Shown here: piece after piece, positions 1 through 8,235 of the stretch
Layout: the number at the start of each line of letters is the position of its first letter
Position numbering within the stretch: position 1 is the stretch's first letter
Source: Hyphomicrobiales bacterium
GTDB taxonomy: Bacteria > Pseudomonadota > Alphaproteobacteria > Rhizobiales > Aestuariivirgaceae
Direction of reading: 5' to 3'
Assembly (NCBI GenBank): GCA_023266715.1
Contig: JAHFPK010000009.1
Span: 1 to 24,918, forward strand
DNA length: 24,918 nucleotides
Translations under genes and position numbers: made by a program
Notes under the pieces: generated by a model
Database searches by the model: none
The model's input: the letters and a program-made list of their open reading frames with translations, nothing else
What the model was told of the DNA's origin: nothing

Positions 1-1
1 C

Positions 2-487
2 CAGCTTGAAATCATGCCGCGGCCGCCGGACAAGGAAAACAAGCCCTTGGTCTGGCCCGACTGGCCGTTGAAGTTCCGCACCTCTTCCAGCCAGCAGGAA
101 GGGGCGGACCGAGATTTCTCGGTCGTCACCAAATCCTTCTCCGGCGAAAATGGCGAGGTGAAGAAGCTGCACTGTGTGCGTGTTGATGGAAAGATGCAGC
201 CCGTCGCAGGCACAGAGTTTGAACTCAAGGCTGATCTTGTGCTGCTGGCCATGGGCTTTCTTGGCCCCGTGCAGGAGGGCATGCTCGCGTCTCTCGGCGT
301 CAAGCTTGATGGACGCGGCAATGTGGAAGCCAACATGATGAATTACAAATCCAGCATCCCTAAGGTTTTTTCTGCGGGTGACATGCGGCGCGGACAATCA
401 CTTGTCGTGTGGGCCATCCGCGAAGGCCGCCAGGCGGCACGCGCGGTGGATGAATTCCTCATGGGTGAAACCACCCTGCCGCGCTAG
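2..487 (+). CDS. gltD: glutamate synthase (NADPH) small subunit, C-terminal part
   Basis: Only the last 161 codons are present; the reading frame is open to the left edge, so the start lies outside the window. GltD passes electrons from NADPH through FAD and iron-sulfur clusters to the large subunit GltB, which converts glutamine and 2-oxoglutarate into two glutamates in the cytoplasm. The visible part is the end of the FAD/NAD(P)-binding oxidoreductase fold: a strand reading LVLLAMGFLGP, then the conserved closing FAD motif KVFSAGDMRRGQSLVVWAI followed by REGRQAARAVDEFLMG, which is near-diagnostic for GltD. gltB would be expected just upstream but cannot be seen. The next gene is convergent, with no spacer between the two stop codons. 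Related members of the family, such as the dihydropyrimidine dehydrogenase subunit, are less likely given the RRGQSLVVWAI signature. Confidence 0.93.
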   Translation, partial: QLEIMPRPPDKENKPLVWPDWPLKFRTSSSQQEGADRDFSVVTKSFSGENGEVKKLHCVRVDGKMQPVAGTEFELKADLVLLAMGFLGPVQEGMLASLGVKLDGRGNVEANMMNYKSSIPKVFSAGDMRRGQSLVVWAIREGRQAARAVDEFLMGETTLPR

Positions 488-1540
488 TTACTCCACGGGC
501 TTGGTGTAGCTGAAATCATCAAAACGGCCGGCGGGTGCTGGCTGGGCCTGGCCCAGGATAAACAGTTTTTCCGCTTCGCTTCCGGGAACGATGTCGGAGC
601 GGGAAATTGCCGGAACGACGATATTTCCGGCAAGTACCCGTGACAATTCAGCGATCACTTTGCCATCGGGCTGGAACGCAACAAAGGAACCATTCCCACT
701 TTCCTGGCCGAACGTGGGAATCACGGTGACGGCAGGCGATGGCAGGGTAATTGCTGGGGCGACTGGCGGCACCGCTTCAAATTGATTCGGGCCAATGACG
801 CGCTTGATTTCAACCAGCAAAAGTTGGCCAAAGCGGTTGTTGCCCTGCTTGAAAAACGTAACGCCATCCCTGGACCGCAGCTTTCGCACCTCGCCGGTGT
901 CGTCTGGCCCCTTATCGGTATAGTTGCCATCGGATCCTAAAAAAGCCCCATGCAAATCCACATAGACTGCCCCCTTGCCTTGAACTTCCTGTTTTTGCAG
1001 GGCGGCCAGGATCTGCATGTCAGCTTCATATTTTGCGTCCCCCATGGGAGGAATGCTGACCCAAAATACTTTCACACCGGCAGCAGCCAGGACATCAAGC
1101 AACTTGTCAATCTTGGCCTTGTAGGCGCTTGTCCATTCCGGTGTGTTGAAGACCAATCGGAAATCACCGTCGCGAATGGACTGGCGATCGTTGGCGCCCA
1201 TCAGAACGACGACGGCCTTAAATTCCTTGCCTTCCATGATCTTGGGAAGGCTCTCAACCCAATCATAGACCTCAGGCCGGGCAATTCCTGATACTTCCTG
1301 AAAGCGATTGACGATTTCAAACCTGGGTTTGGGCTCGGCCATACGACTGAGGCCGGCGCCCAGGCCTCCCGCCAAGGCATCGCCAATCACCAGAATGCGG
1401 TAGGTGTCATCAACGGGTTGCTGAATCACTTCCCCGGTTGATTGCGATCCCATGATAGGCACATTTTCAAACGACTGGGCCTGCACAAGCGAACTGCCGA
1501 ATAACAAGGCTAATGATGCGATGTAAAGGCGTAGCAGCAT
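488..1540 (-). CDS. DUF459-like SGNH-fold periplasmic protein, catalytic residues replaced
   Basis: 350 residues with an N-terminal signal peptide (hydrophobic core about residues 5-18, cleavage probably after the VQAQ region). The SGNH/GDSL fold is recognisable: block I reads VIGDALAGGL (residues 51-60), block III reads LMGANDRQ with G115 and N117, and the last block reads RDGVTFF with D225. The nucleophile position, normally Ser, is Ala55, and the position of the catalytic His, three residues after D225, is Thr228. The protein therefore probably lacks classical esterase activity. The C-terminal 100 residues are proline and valine rich and low in recognisable motifs. The start is ATG with AGGA about six bases upstream; this ribosome binding site overlaps the stop codon of the transglycosylase gene, so the two are very probably one operon. 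A role in envelope or peptidoglycan maintenance is inferred from that pairing only. Confidence 0.8.
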   Translation of the reverse strand: MLLRLYIASLALLFGSSLVQAQSFENVPIMGSQSTGEVIQQPVDDTYRILVIGDALAGGLGAGLSRMAEPKPRFEIVNRFQEVSGIARPEVYDWVESLPKIMEGKEFKAVVVLMGANDRQSIRDGDFRLVFNTPEWTSAYKAKIDKLLDVLAAAGVKVFWVSIPPMGDAKYEADMQILAALQKQEVQGKGAVYVDLHGAFLGSDGNYTDKGPDDTGEVRKLRSRDGVTFFKQGNNRFGQLLLVEIKRVIGPNQFEAVPPVAPAITLPSPAVTVIPTFGQESGNGSFVAFQPDGKVIAELSRVLAGNIVVPAISRSDIVPGSEAEKLFILGQAQPAPAGRFDDFSYTKPVE

Positions 1541-1548
1541 GGCCCATC

Positions 1549-2745
1549 CTAGCCCGCGTTCTGCAAGCGCTCAAGCAGCTTGGCACTGGGCTTGCCATCA
1601 AGAGGCAGGCCGACGCTTTTCTGATAGGCGATGATGGCCTCATAGGTTCTAGCCCCGAAACGGCCATCGCTGCCGCCGGTTTCAAAGCCCAGGCGCGACA
1701 GGCGCTTTTGAATTTCCACCCGCTGGGCAAAACTCAAATCAAAATTGAGATCGGGCCAGGTGCCGACAAAGGGCCCCCCGCCCCGGATGCGATCAGCCAG
1801 ATGACCTACAGCCAGCGCATAAGAATGGGAAAAATTATAATCCATGATGGACAGGAAATTCCTGGTTACCAGAAACGCCGGGCCATCAATGCCCTGCGGG
1901 ATCATCACGAATGCATCGGCCTGGGGAGCGCTAAACTTGCCGCCATTTGCCGGCACGATGCCAAGTTTCATCCAATCGGAAACGGAGCGCCATTTGCTGC
2001 GGCCAATCAGGGCCTTGTTAAATTTTGCTGGCAGGGAAACCTCCCAGCCCCAGGGACGATCAGCTTTCCAGCCGGCCTTGGCCAAATAATTTGCGGTTGA
2101 GGCAAGGGCATCTTCCTTGGAGCCCCAGATATCCTTCTTGCCATCGCCGGTCCAATCCACCGCGTAGGCCAGATAGGAGGTTGGGATAAATTGGGTGTGC
2201 CCCATGGCTGCGGCCCAGGAGCCGGTGAAATTATCGGGAGAGCGCGCGCCCTTCTTCAATATCTTGAAGGCGGCGATGAGTTGTTCACGGGCATATTGCT
2301 TTTTCCGCCCCGCATAGATGAGAGTGGCCAGTGAGCGCATCACACTCATCGATCCTTTGTCCTTACCGAAATTCGACTCCATGCCCCAGATGCCCAGAAG
2401 AATATGTCGGTCGACGCCATATTTTTTTTCGATTGCCGACAGCAGGGCGGCCTCGCTGGCCTTCATTTGCTGGCCTGTATCAATACGGATAGGTGTTACA
2501 GCTTTTTCCAGATAGGCCGAGGTTGTTGAGGTGAATTCCGGCTGGGTCAAGGCCAGTTTCAAAACGGCGGGGTCGGGATCGGTAACGCCTGCGAAGGCCG
2601 CATCAAAGAGCGAACGGGAAATGCCGGCCGCCTGTACCCGTGGCCAGAGGGTTTGGATAAAGCTCTCAAATTTCGCATCCGCATGGGCCATTGAGGTGAA
2701 CAATGGCGTGGCAACGAGCAATGATACGAGCAGTCTTTTCAACAT
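1549..2745 (-). CDS. lytic murein transglycosylase, MltB-like (SLT_2 plus peptidoglycan-binding domain)
   Basis: 398 residues. Lytic transglycosylases cleave the MurNAc-GlcNAc bond of peptidoglycan in the periplasm, leaving 1,6-anhydroMurNAc. A signal peptide covers residues 1-22 (cleavage near AHA-D). The SLT_2 catalytic domain runs from about 25 to 325, with the catalytic Glu in GIWGMESNFG at E123, the following MGHTQFIPTSYL segment and the DWTGDGKKDIWGS segment, all typical of family 3 (MltB). A C-terminal peptidoglycan-binding-1 domain (about 337-396, RLSRLGFETGGSDGRFG) is an addition common in alphaproteobacteria. Start ATG has AGGGA about eight bases upstream. It is followed by the SGNH gene with eight bases between the two reading frames, consistent with one transcript. 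Confidence 0.93.
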   Translation of the reverse strand: MLKRLLVSLLVATPLFTSMAHADAKFESFIQTLWPRVQAAGISRSLFDAAFAGVTDPDPAVLKLALTQPEFTSTTSAYLEKAVTPIRIDTGQQMKASEAALLSAIEKKYGVDRHILLGIWGMESNFGKDKGSMSVMRSLATLIYAGRKKQYAREQLIAAFKILKKGARSPDNFTGSWAAAMGHTQFIPTSYLAYAVDWTGDGKKDIWGSKEDALASTANYLAKAGWKADRPWGWEVSLPAKFNKALIGRSKWRSVSDWMKLGIVPANGGKFSAPQADAFVMIPQGIDGPAFLVTRNFLSIMDYNFSHSYALAVGHLADRIRGGGPFVGTWPDLNFDLSFAQRVEIQKRLSRLGFETGGSDGRFGARTYEAIIAYQKSVGLPLDGKPSAKLLERLQNAG

Positions 2746-2804
2746 ATGAACGTCCCTGATCCAAACTTGGCGATTCGCCGCCAGCCCAGGAGTTTAGCAG
2801 GGCG

Positions 2805-2827
2805 AGAGAAAAGCCGCCAAATGCGGC
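2805..2827 (-). terminator. possible intrinsic terminator after galE
   Basis: Just after the galE stop, the minus strand has a GCCGC / GCGGC stem with a five-base ATTTG loop, followed directly by TTTTCTC. The stem is short (5 bp) but G/C only and followed by a T tract. It would separate galE from the transglycosylase gene on the same strand. Confidence 0.45.
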
Positions 2828-2832
2828 GTGAA

Positions 2833-3822
2833 TCAGGCTGCGTTGCGACGTAAAAGATGATTTTCCCAAGCCAGCGCCGAAGCGACAATGGTATCGAGGT
2901 CATTGTATTTGGGCTTCCAGCCCAAAATAGCCTTTACACGGTCAGCGCCGGCAATAATAGCGGCGGGATCACCGGCTCGGCGCGCTACCCTATTGGCTTT
3001 GATAGGCCCGCCATGTGCCTTCTCGACGGCACGTATGACTTCAAGGACCGAATAGCCTTTGCCATAGCCGCAATTGAAAATGCCGCTTTCACCACCCCGG
3101 CGGAGCTGGGACAGCGCATCCATATGAGCCGAGATCAAATCACTCACATGAATATAGTCACGAAGGCAGGTGCCGTCAGGGGTTTCGTAATCGTCGCCAA
3201 AGACATCCATGGATTCCCGCTGGCCCAGAGCGGTTTGACAGGCCACTTTGATCAGGTGGGTGGCGCGCGGCGTTGATTGGCCAGAGCGGCCCTTGGGGTC
3301 GGCTCCGGCCACATTGAAATAGCGCAAGGCCACGTAGTTCAAGCCATGGGCCGCGTGGGTGTCACGGAGCATCCATTCGGTCATGAGTTTTGAGGTGCCA
3401 TAGGGCGAAATGGGGGCCGGTGCCGCCGTTTCAAATACGGGCTGGGCCAGGGGATTGCCATAGACCGCAGCGGTTGAAGAGAAGATGAAGTGCGGAATTC
3501 CCGCTTTCACGGCGCTGTCAAGGAGGGTTCGCGATTTCACCGTATTGTTGAGATAGTAACCTAGGGGATCGCTCATGGAATCCGGCACTATGATTGAACC
3601 GGCAAAATGCACAACGGCATCAAATTTATGCCCGGCCATCAGTCGGGCGAGGAAATCCGCATCACCAATATCGCCTTCGACCAACTTCGCCTGGGGCGCC
3701 ACGGCCCACCAGAAACCGGTTGAAAGATTGTCAATCGCCACAACATCTTCACCGGCATCTACAAGGGCCAAAACCATATGGCTGCCAATGTAGCCTGCTC
3801 CGCCCGTCACTAAAACTGTCAC
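2833..3822 (-). CDS. galE: UDP-glucose 4-epimerase
   Basis: GalE interconverts UDP-glucose and UDP-galactose in the cytoplasm using tightly bound NAD. It is an extended short-chain dehydrogenase: the Rossmann motif TGGAGYIGSH lies at the N terminus, FSSTAAVYG supplies the catalytic Ser/Thr, and the YxxxK pair appears in SPYGTSKLMTEW. The C-terminal part keeps the sugar-nucleotide motifs (LRYFNVAGADP, GDDYETPDGTCLRDYIHVSDL). The reading frame can be extended to a TTG at 3828, but I prefer the GTG at 3822: it gives the family-typical N terminus MTVLVTGGAGYIGSH, and the AAGGGA ribosome binding site is nine bases away, against three for the TTG. Length is then 329 residues, normal for the family. 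It is divergent from galU, a pairing that makes metabolic sense for UDP-sugar supply. Confidence 0.95.
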   Translation of the reverse strand: MTVLVTGGAGYIGSHMVLALVDAGEDVVAIDNLSTGFWWAVAPQAKLVEGDIGDADFLARLMAGHKFDAVVHFAGSIIVPDSMSDPLGYYLNNTVKSRTLLDSAVKAGIPHFIFSSTAAVYGNPLAQPVFETAAPAPISPYGTSKLMTEWMLRDTHAAHGLNYVALRYFNVAGADPKGRSGQSTPRATHLIKVACQTALGQRESMDVFGDDYETPDGTCLRDYIHVSDLISAHMDALSQLRRGGESGIFNCGYGKGYSVLEVIRAVEKAHGGPIKANRVARRAGDPAAIIAGADRVKAILGWKPKYNDLDTIVASALAWENHLLRRNAA

Positions 3823-3927
3823 GATCAAAAGTCCCTTAACTTGTCAGGCCCTATGCTAGAATGGATTTTACGAAAACTGTATTGCAGCCCGCATGCCGTT
3901 CAATTTTTTGGTAAAGAGTAAGTTAAC

Positions 3928-4836
3928 ATGCAGCGACCAATCAAGAAGGCAATCTTTCCCGTCGCTGGTTTGGGCACGCGGTTTCTGCCTGCCACCAAGG
4001 CCATGCCCAAGGAAATGCTCACCATCGTTGACCGGCCTCTCATTCAAATTGCCGTTGATGAAGCCCGCGAAGCCGGCATTGAACATTTCATCTTTGTCAC
4101 GGGCCGCAACAAAAGCGTGATCGAAGACCATTTCGACAAACAATATGAACTGGAATCAACGCTGCGCAAGCGCGGCAAATCCGTTGAGCTCGATATCCTC
4201 GAAGAGGATCTGCCGGCAGCGGGGCAGACCAGCTTCACGCGCCAGCAGGAACCACTGGGACTGGGCCACGCCATCTGGTGCGCACGCAATATGGTGGGCA
4301 ACGAGCCCTTTGCCGTCCTGCTGCCGGATATGGTGATGCATGCGAAGCCGGGATGCCTGAGCCAGATGATTTCCACTTACAATGAGCGCGGCGGCGGCAA
4401 TATTATTGCCGTTGAGAAAGTGGGCCGTGATCAGGTGCATCGTTATGGCGTGGTGGGTGCCAAGGATTGGCATGGCAACAGCTTTACCATTGACAAAATG
4501 GTTGAAAAACCACGTCGGGAAGATGCGCCGTCAAATCTGATCATTTCCGGGCGCTACATTCTGCAGCCAGAGATATTTGATGAAATCTCGTCGCAGCCTC
4601 CAGGCGCTGGCGGAGAAATTCAAATTACTGACGCCATGATACGCCTGATGGCTCGCCAACCCTTTCACGGTCTTGCCTATGAGGGTACCACCTATGACTG
4701 CGGCGACAAGCTGGGATTTCTGGCGGCCAACATTGCCTATGGCCTGGAACGCGATGACCTGGGGCCGGCATTCCGCCTGGTCCTGCAAAAACTGGTGGCA
4801 GACCACGGTGGCCGTGTAACCTGGAAGTCGGATTGA
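3928..4836 (+). CDS. galU: UTP--glucose-1-phosphate uridylyltransferase
   Basis: GalU makes UDP-glucose from UTP and glucose 1-phosphate in the cytoplasm, feeding lipopolysaccharide, exopolysaccharide and the galE reaction. 302 residues, full length for the bacterial family. The nucleotidyltransferase signature GLGTRFLPATKAMPKEML is at residues 15-32. Further family landmarks are FVTGRNKSVIEDHFD, the LPDMVMH segment around the metal site, MVEKPRREDAPSNLIISGRYIL, and the C-terminal GTTYDCGDKLGFLAANI. The ATG is preceded by an A/G-rich AAGAG. Its 3' end abuts the porin-like pseudogene on the other strand. The divergent intergenic stretch with galE should hold both promoters; I could not single out a convincing -35/-10 pair there. 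Confidence 0.96.
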   Translation: MQRPIKKAIFPVAGLGTRFLPATKAMPKEMLTIVDRPLIQIAVDEAREAGIEHFIFVTGRNKSVIEDHFDKQYELESTLRKRGKSVELDILEEDLPAAGQTSFTRQQEPLGLGHAIWCARNMVGNEPFAVLLPDMVMHAKPGCLSQMISTYNERGGGNIIAVEKVGRDQVHRYGVVGAKDWHGNSFTIDKMVEKPRREDAPSNLIISGRYILQPEIFDEISSQPPGAGGEIQITDAMIRLMARQPFHGLAYEGTTYDCGDKLGFLAANIAYGLERDDLGPAFRLVLQKLVADHGGRVTWKSD

Positions 4837-4841
4837 CACCG

Positions 4842-5212
4842 CCGCCTGTGCAAGACAAATCCTGTCATGAGACGCTGGTCATCGTAGTTGTCGCTTGAAG
4901 AAGCCGCTCCGAACCAAGTTCCATCGTTGCTGGCAGTCCATGCCAGGTTTGGATTGAGTTGCCATTGCACTCCGAACACTGAAGATATGGTCTTGTCGGT
5001 GCCGCCTGAGACCTTGTCCAATTCCAAGCCGAGACTGCCCAAAAGAGTCACGTTTTCACGCAAATCATGGCTGACATCGATGCGGCCCAACCTAGTTACT
5101 GTCCCCGAAGACGTGGCCGAAGCAGATCGACGGTTTCGCGGTGGGCAGTTGCAGCTATGCCATAAAGGCCGGCCACCACGCAAACAGACACCAGCCGCAG
5201 ACCCGAAGTCAC
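4842..5212 (-). pseudogene. remnant of an outer-membrane beta-barrel protein gene (internal deletion plus frameshift)
   Basis: Two pieces of what looks like one gene sit in different frames. The 5' piece starts at GTG 5212, with a GAGGAG nine bases upstream, and encodes a signal-peptide-like sequence (TSGLRLVSVCVVAGLYGIAA) before a stop at 5096-5098. The 3' piece, in another frame from about 5105 down to 4842, encodes GRIDVSHDLRENVTLLGSLG, then FGVQWQLNPNLAWTASNDG, then NYDDQRLMTGFVLHRR. The alternating pattern, aromatic residues and closing MTGFVL strand look like the last beta strands of the BBP2-type outer-membrane barrels common in Rhizobiales. The middle of the barrel (normally several hundred residues) is missing, and the C-terminal frame runs on into the antisense of galU without its own stop. 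This reads as decay after deletion rather than a working small gene. Family identity is by pattern only. Confidence 0.6.
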
Positions 5213-5274
5213 GTCGCCATTCTCCTCAGCCTGAGGAAATTAGCGAAATTGTGGTTAATAGGGGTTGACGTAGC

Positions 5275-5721
5275 TTACGCTTCGGTCACCCGCAGTTTCA
5301 TGCCTTCCACGGCTGTCACCCGAACTATCGTGCCCTTGACCAGATTTGGTCCCAGTATGTCCCAGCGGGTTCCTTCGATATTGAGTTTGCCCTGCCCATC
5401 GACGATGGGTTCTGCGAGCACGAAGGATTTTCCAACAAAGCTGTAAATGCGCTGATTCAGATTGGGCTGGTCGCTGTTTTGCAGTTTGCTTTTCGAATAC
5501 CAGGGCCGGGCGAGATAAACAAAAACAAGCGAGAAACCAGCAAAGGCCAGCAACTCGAGTTGCCAGGACAAATCAATGAAATAGTCTGTGATGCCTACGA
5601 AAGCTGCCGCCAAGGCAAGCCACATGAGAAATACACCCGGCGCCAGGAGTTCCATAAACAACAGGACGCCGGCTGCAATCCACCAGAACCAAATACCGAC
5701 AATGGGAAACAGCTCGCGCAT
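5275..5721 (-). CDS. NfeD-like membrane protein
   Basis: 148 residues. Two or three hydrophobic helices fill residues 8-72 (WFWWIAAGVLLFMELLAPGVFLMWLALAAA is the most obvious part and is quoted here in two runs: WFWWIAAGVLLFMELL and APGVFLMWLALAAA). A soluble C-terminal OB-fold domain follows (about 90-146, SFVGKSFVLAEPIVDGQGKL to GTIVRVTAVEGMKLRV), the usual plan of the short NfeD family. NfeD proteins are encoded next to SPFH/stomatin proteins and are thought to act with them in membrane microdomains or membrane-protein quality control; the SPFH gene lies 13 bases upstream on the same strand, exactly this arrangement. Start ATG has AAAGG about ten bases upstream. The precise function is not established for this type. 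Confidence 0.9.
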   Translation of the reverse strand: MRELFPIVGIWFWWIAAGVLLFMELLAPGVFLMWLALAAAFVGITDYFIDLSWQLELLAFAGFSLVFVYLARPWYSKSKLQNSDQPNLNQRIYSFVGKSFVLAEPIVDGQGKLNIEGTRWDILGPNLVKGTIVRVTAVEGMKLRVTEA

Positions 5722-5734
5722 GATTTGATTGCCT

Positions 5735-6715
5735 TTACGGTTTCTGAGTCACACCGGGTATGGGCGATCCACCTTTGCGCATGAGCTCCTCGGCTGAACC
5801 GCCGCCGAACGCCTCGCGGGCGATCTCGGCAATGCCGCCGATGGAGCCCAGAATGGAGGTTGCGTCCAGTGGCAGCATCAGGATCTTCTGGTTTGGCGAT
5901 TGGGCCAATGCCTCAAGCGCCTTCACATAATTATTGGCAACGAAATAATTGATGGCCTGGACATTGCCATTGACAATGGCATTGCTCACCATTTCCGTGG
6001 CCTTGGCTTCAGCTTCGGCTGAACGTTCACGCGCCTCGGCATCCTTGAAGGCAGCCTCGCGGCGGCCTTCTGCCTGCAACACAACCGACTGTTTTTCACC
6101 TTCGGCTTTTAGAATTGCCGCCTGGCGCAAGCCCTCAGCCTCGAGAATCGAGGCGCGCTTTTCACGCTCAGCCTTCATTTGGCGGCCCATGGAATCCACG
6201 AGATCACGCGGCGGATTAATATCCTTGATTTCGATGCGGGTCATCTTCACGCCCCAAGGATTGGTGGCCTGATCAACAACGCCCAGGAGCCGATGATTGA
6301 TGTCGTCGCGCTGCGACAAAAGACTGTCGAGTTCCATGGAACCCATGACGGTGCGGATATTCGTCATCACCATGTTGATGATGGCATTTTCAAGATTGAT
6401 CACTTCGTAAGTTGCCTTGGGGGCATCCATGACCTGGTAGAAGGCCACGCCATCCACGGTTACCATGGCGTTGTCCTTGGTGATCACCTCCTGGCTGGGA
6501 ACCTGGATGACACGCTCCATCATGTTCATCTTGGCGCCGACGCGGTCAATGAAGGGTATGATCAGTCCGAGCCCGGGCCCAAGGGTGCGGACATAGCGGC
6601 CGAATCTTTCAACCGTATAATTGTAGCCTTGGGGCACCATGCGGATGGCCCGCAGGAGGTAGAACAGAACGACTGCGAGGACTACCAGAACAAAAATGCC
6701 GGGGCCTTCTAACAT
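5735..6715 (-). CDS. SPFH/band-7 (stomatin-like, QmcA-type) membrane protein
   Basis: 326 residues. One N-terminal membrane helix (about 7-22), then the SPFH domain opening with RMVPQGYNYTVERFGRYVRT and continuing through LIIPFIDRV, QVPSQEVITKDNAMVTVDGV and LDSLLSQRDDINHRLLGVVD. A long alanine/glutamate-rich coiled-coil follows (about 180-245, repeats of the form ILKAEGEKQ and VLQAEGRREA). The C-terminal tail is glycine rich. Such proteins form ring-like oligomers at the inner membrane and partner with NfeD proteins and FtsH-type proteases; that is family knowledge, not visible here. ATG start with GGAGA seven bases upstream. It heads a two-gene operon with the NfeD gene. Confidence 0.92.
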   Translation of the reverse strand: MLEGPGIFVLVVLAVVLFYLLRAIRMVPQGYNYTVERFGRYVRTLGPGLGLIIPFIDRVGAKMNMMERVIQVPSQEVITKDNAMVTVDGVAFYQVMDAPKATYEVINLENAIINMVMTNIRTVMGSMELDSLLSQRDDINHRLLGVVDQATNPWGVKMTRIEIKDINPPRDLVDSMGRQMKAEREKRASILEAEGLRQAAILKAEGEKQSVVLQAEGRREAAFKDAEARERSAEAEAKATEMVSNAIVNGNVQAINYFVANNYVKALEALAQSPNQKILMLPLDATSILGSIGGIAEIAREAFGGGSAEELMRKGGSPIPGVTQKP

Positions 6716-6769
6716 CGTCAGTCTCCCTTATTTGCGAGATGGTAATACTGCAAGAGCATCCGATTCCAT

Positions 6770-8152
6770 TCAATAGGCAAAATCGCGAAATACCCTTTCA
6801 ATATTGCCGTTCCAGGCCCCATGATAAAGGTCAAGGAGGTTTTCGGCGGCAGTTTTTCCGGTTGCTGCGGTTTCATCGAGCACATCCAGGAATGAGGCTT
6901 CGGTCTTGCCCTTGCAGCCCTGCTGGTTGCGGGTCTCCAATCCGGCACGGCAAAGCTTCAACACATCCTTGGCGAAGTCCTGAACCGTCCGTCCACGGAT
7001 CATTGCTTTCAGTCCTTTGCGCGGCACTGCATCGCGCAAGGCCTGGCGTTCATCGGCGGTCCAACTCTTCACCAAGTCCCAGGCGGCTTCCAATGGACCC
7101 TGCTCATAGAGCAGTCCGGTCCACAGGGCGGGCAAAGCACAAAGTCTGCGCCAGGGACCTGAATCGCTTCCGCGCATTTCCAGATATTGCTTCAAGCGCA
7201 CTTCGGGGAAGATTGTGGTGAGGTGGTCGGACCAATCTTTCGCCACAGGTTTTTCACCCGGCAGTTGTGGCAATTTTCCTTCGAGAAATTTGCGGAAGCT
7301 TTCGCCAGCCGTGTTGATATATTTTCCGTCGCGCATCACAAAATACATGGGCACGTCGAGGGCGTAATCCACATAACGCTCAAAACTCATGCCCGATTCA
7401 AAGGCGAAGGGCAGCATCCCGGAGCGGGCGTTGTCCGTATCCGTCCATACTTCGGAACGGAAAGACAAAAAGCCATTGGGCTTGCCTTCAAGAAAGGGGG
7501 AATTTGCAAACAATGCAGTAGCCACGGGCTGCAAGGCCAGAGAAACGCGAAGCTTCTTCACCATGTCGGCTTCCGAACCGAAATCGAGATTCACTTGCAC
7601 GGTACAGGTTCTGAACATCATGTCGCGGCCATAGCGGCCAACCTTGTCCATATAGGGTGCCATGATCTTGTAGCGGCCTTTCGGCATGACGGGCGTCTCC
7701 GCCCGGGTCCAAACGGGCGACGCCCCAAGCCCCAGAAATCCAATGCCCAGCGCATCGCCAATTTCGCGGACCTGCACAAGATGTTCATGCACTTCTTCAC
7801 AGGTATCATGGATGGTTTCGAGAGGTGCGCCAGAGAGTTCAAACTGGCCGCCGGGTTCAAGGGAGACATTGCCCATGCCATGGGGATCGCTCAAGGCGAT
7901 GATGTTTTCATTCTCATAAACACCTTGCCAGCCATAACGATCACGCAGACCTTCCAGAAGGGCGCGAATGGAGCGGGCCCCCTCGTAGGGAACGGCCCTC
8001 AATGTATCGGTGAGAAAGGGAAATTTTTCGTGTTCGGTGCCAATGCGCCACTCTGATTTGGGTTTCGAACCCTTGCTCAAGGCCTCAATGAGCTGAGCCT
8101 TGCTTTCAATGGTCTCGCGCGCTTCCTGGGTATCGGGACTTGGTCCGCTCAC
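6770..8152 (-). CDS. gshA: glutamate--cysteine ligase (GCS2 / plant-type)
   Basis: Catalyses the ATP-dependent joining of glutamate and cysteine to gamma-glutamylcysteine, the first and limiting step of glutathione synthesis, in the cytoplasm. 460 residues, matching the alphaproteobacterial and plant class of about 450 rather than the E. coli class. Recognisable blocks are WRIGTEHEKFPF (active-site Glu residues), GNVSLEPGGQFELSGAPLET, MMFRTCTVQVNLDFGSE, NSPFLEGKPNGFLSFRS and YLEMRGSDSGPW. The start is GTG at 8150-8152 with GAGGA eight bases upstream. It lies 83 bases downstream of rsmE on the same strand. A promoter-like TTGCCG-N17-TAGATG in that gap suggests it may also be transcribed on its own. 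Confidence 0.95.
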   Translation of the reverse strand: MSGPSPDTQEARETIESKAQLIEALSKGSKPKSEWRIGTEHEKFPFLTDTLRAVPYEGARSIRALLEGLRDRYGWQGVYENENIIALSDPHGMGNVSLEPGGQFELSGAPLETIHDTCEEVHEHLVQVREIGDALGIGFLGLGASPVWTRAETPVMPKGRYKIMAPYMDKVGRYGRDMMFRTCTVQVNLDFGSEADMVKKLRVSLALQPVATALFANSPFLEGKPNGFLSFRSEVWTDTDNARSGMLPFAFESGMSFERYVDYALDVPMYFVMRDGKYINTAGESFRKFLEGKLPQLPGEKPVAKDWSDHLTTIFPEVRLKQYLEMRGSDSGPWRRLCALPALWTGLLYEQGPLEAAWDLVKSWTADERQALRDAVPRKGLKAMIRGRTVQDFAKDVLKLCRAGLETRNQQGCKGKTEASFLDVLDETAATGKTAAENLLDLYHGAWNGNIERVFRDFAY

Positions 8153-8183
8153 TGTATCAATCCTCGTTGCCGTTTGCCCGAAA

Positions 8184-8212
8184 CATCTAGGCGGTAGGGC
8201 ATATTACGGCAA
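8184..8212 (-). promoter_or_regulatory. candidate gshA promoter
   Basis: On the minus strand TTGCCG (8212-8207) and TAGATG (8189-8184) are separated by exactly 17 bases and end 31 bases before the GTG start of gshA. The match to a housekeeping promoter is moderate, and this is a by-eye call. Confidence 0.3.
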
Positions 8213-8235
8213 GTCAAAGATTGGAAGCCGATCCA

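Noticed and set aside
1513..2100. 195-codon frame antisense to the lytic transglycosylase
   Set aside because: Shadow of a well-supported gene on the minus strand with signal peptide, catalytic Glu and PG-binding domain.
3829..3927. Promoter pair in the galE-galU divergent region
   Set aside because: Elements such as TTGTCA and TAGAAT are present but with wrong spacing; no pair was convincing enough to list.
4737..5183. 148-codon minus-strand frame overlapping the galU end, taken as an intact gene
   Set aside because: Only residues from about 5105 to 4842 look protein-like. The start has no ribosome binding site, and the tail is antisense galU, so it is treated as part of a pseudogene.
7187..8056. 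289-codon frame antisense to gshA
   Set aside because: gshA on the other strand is unmistakable and the antisense product (His- and Gly-rich) resembles no family.
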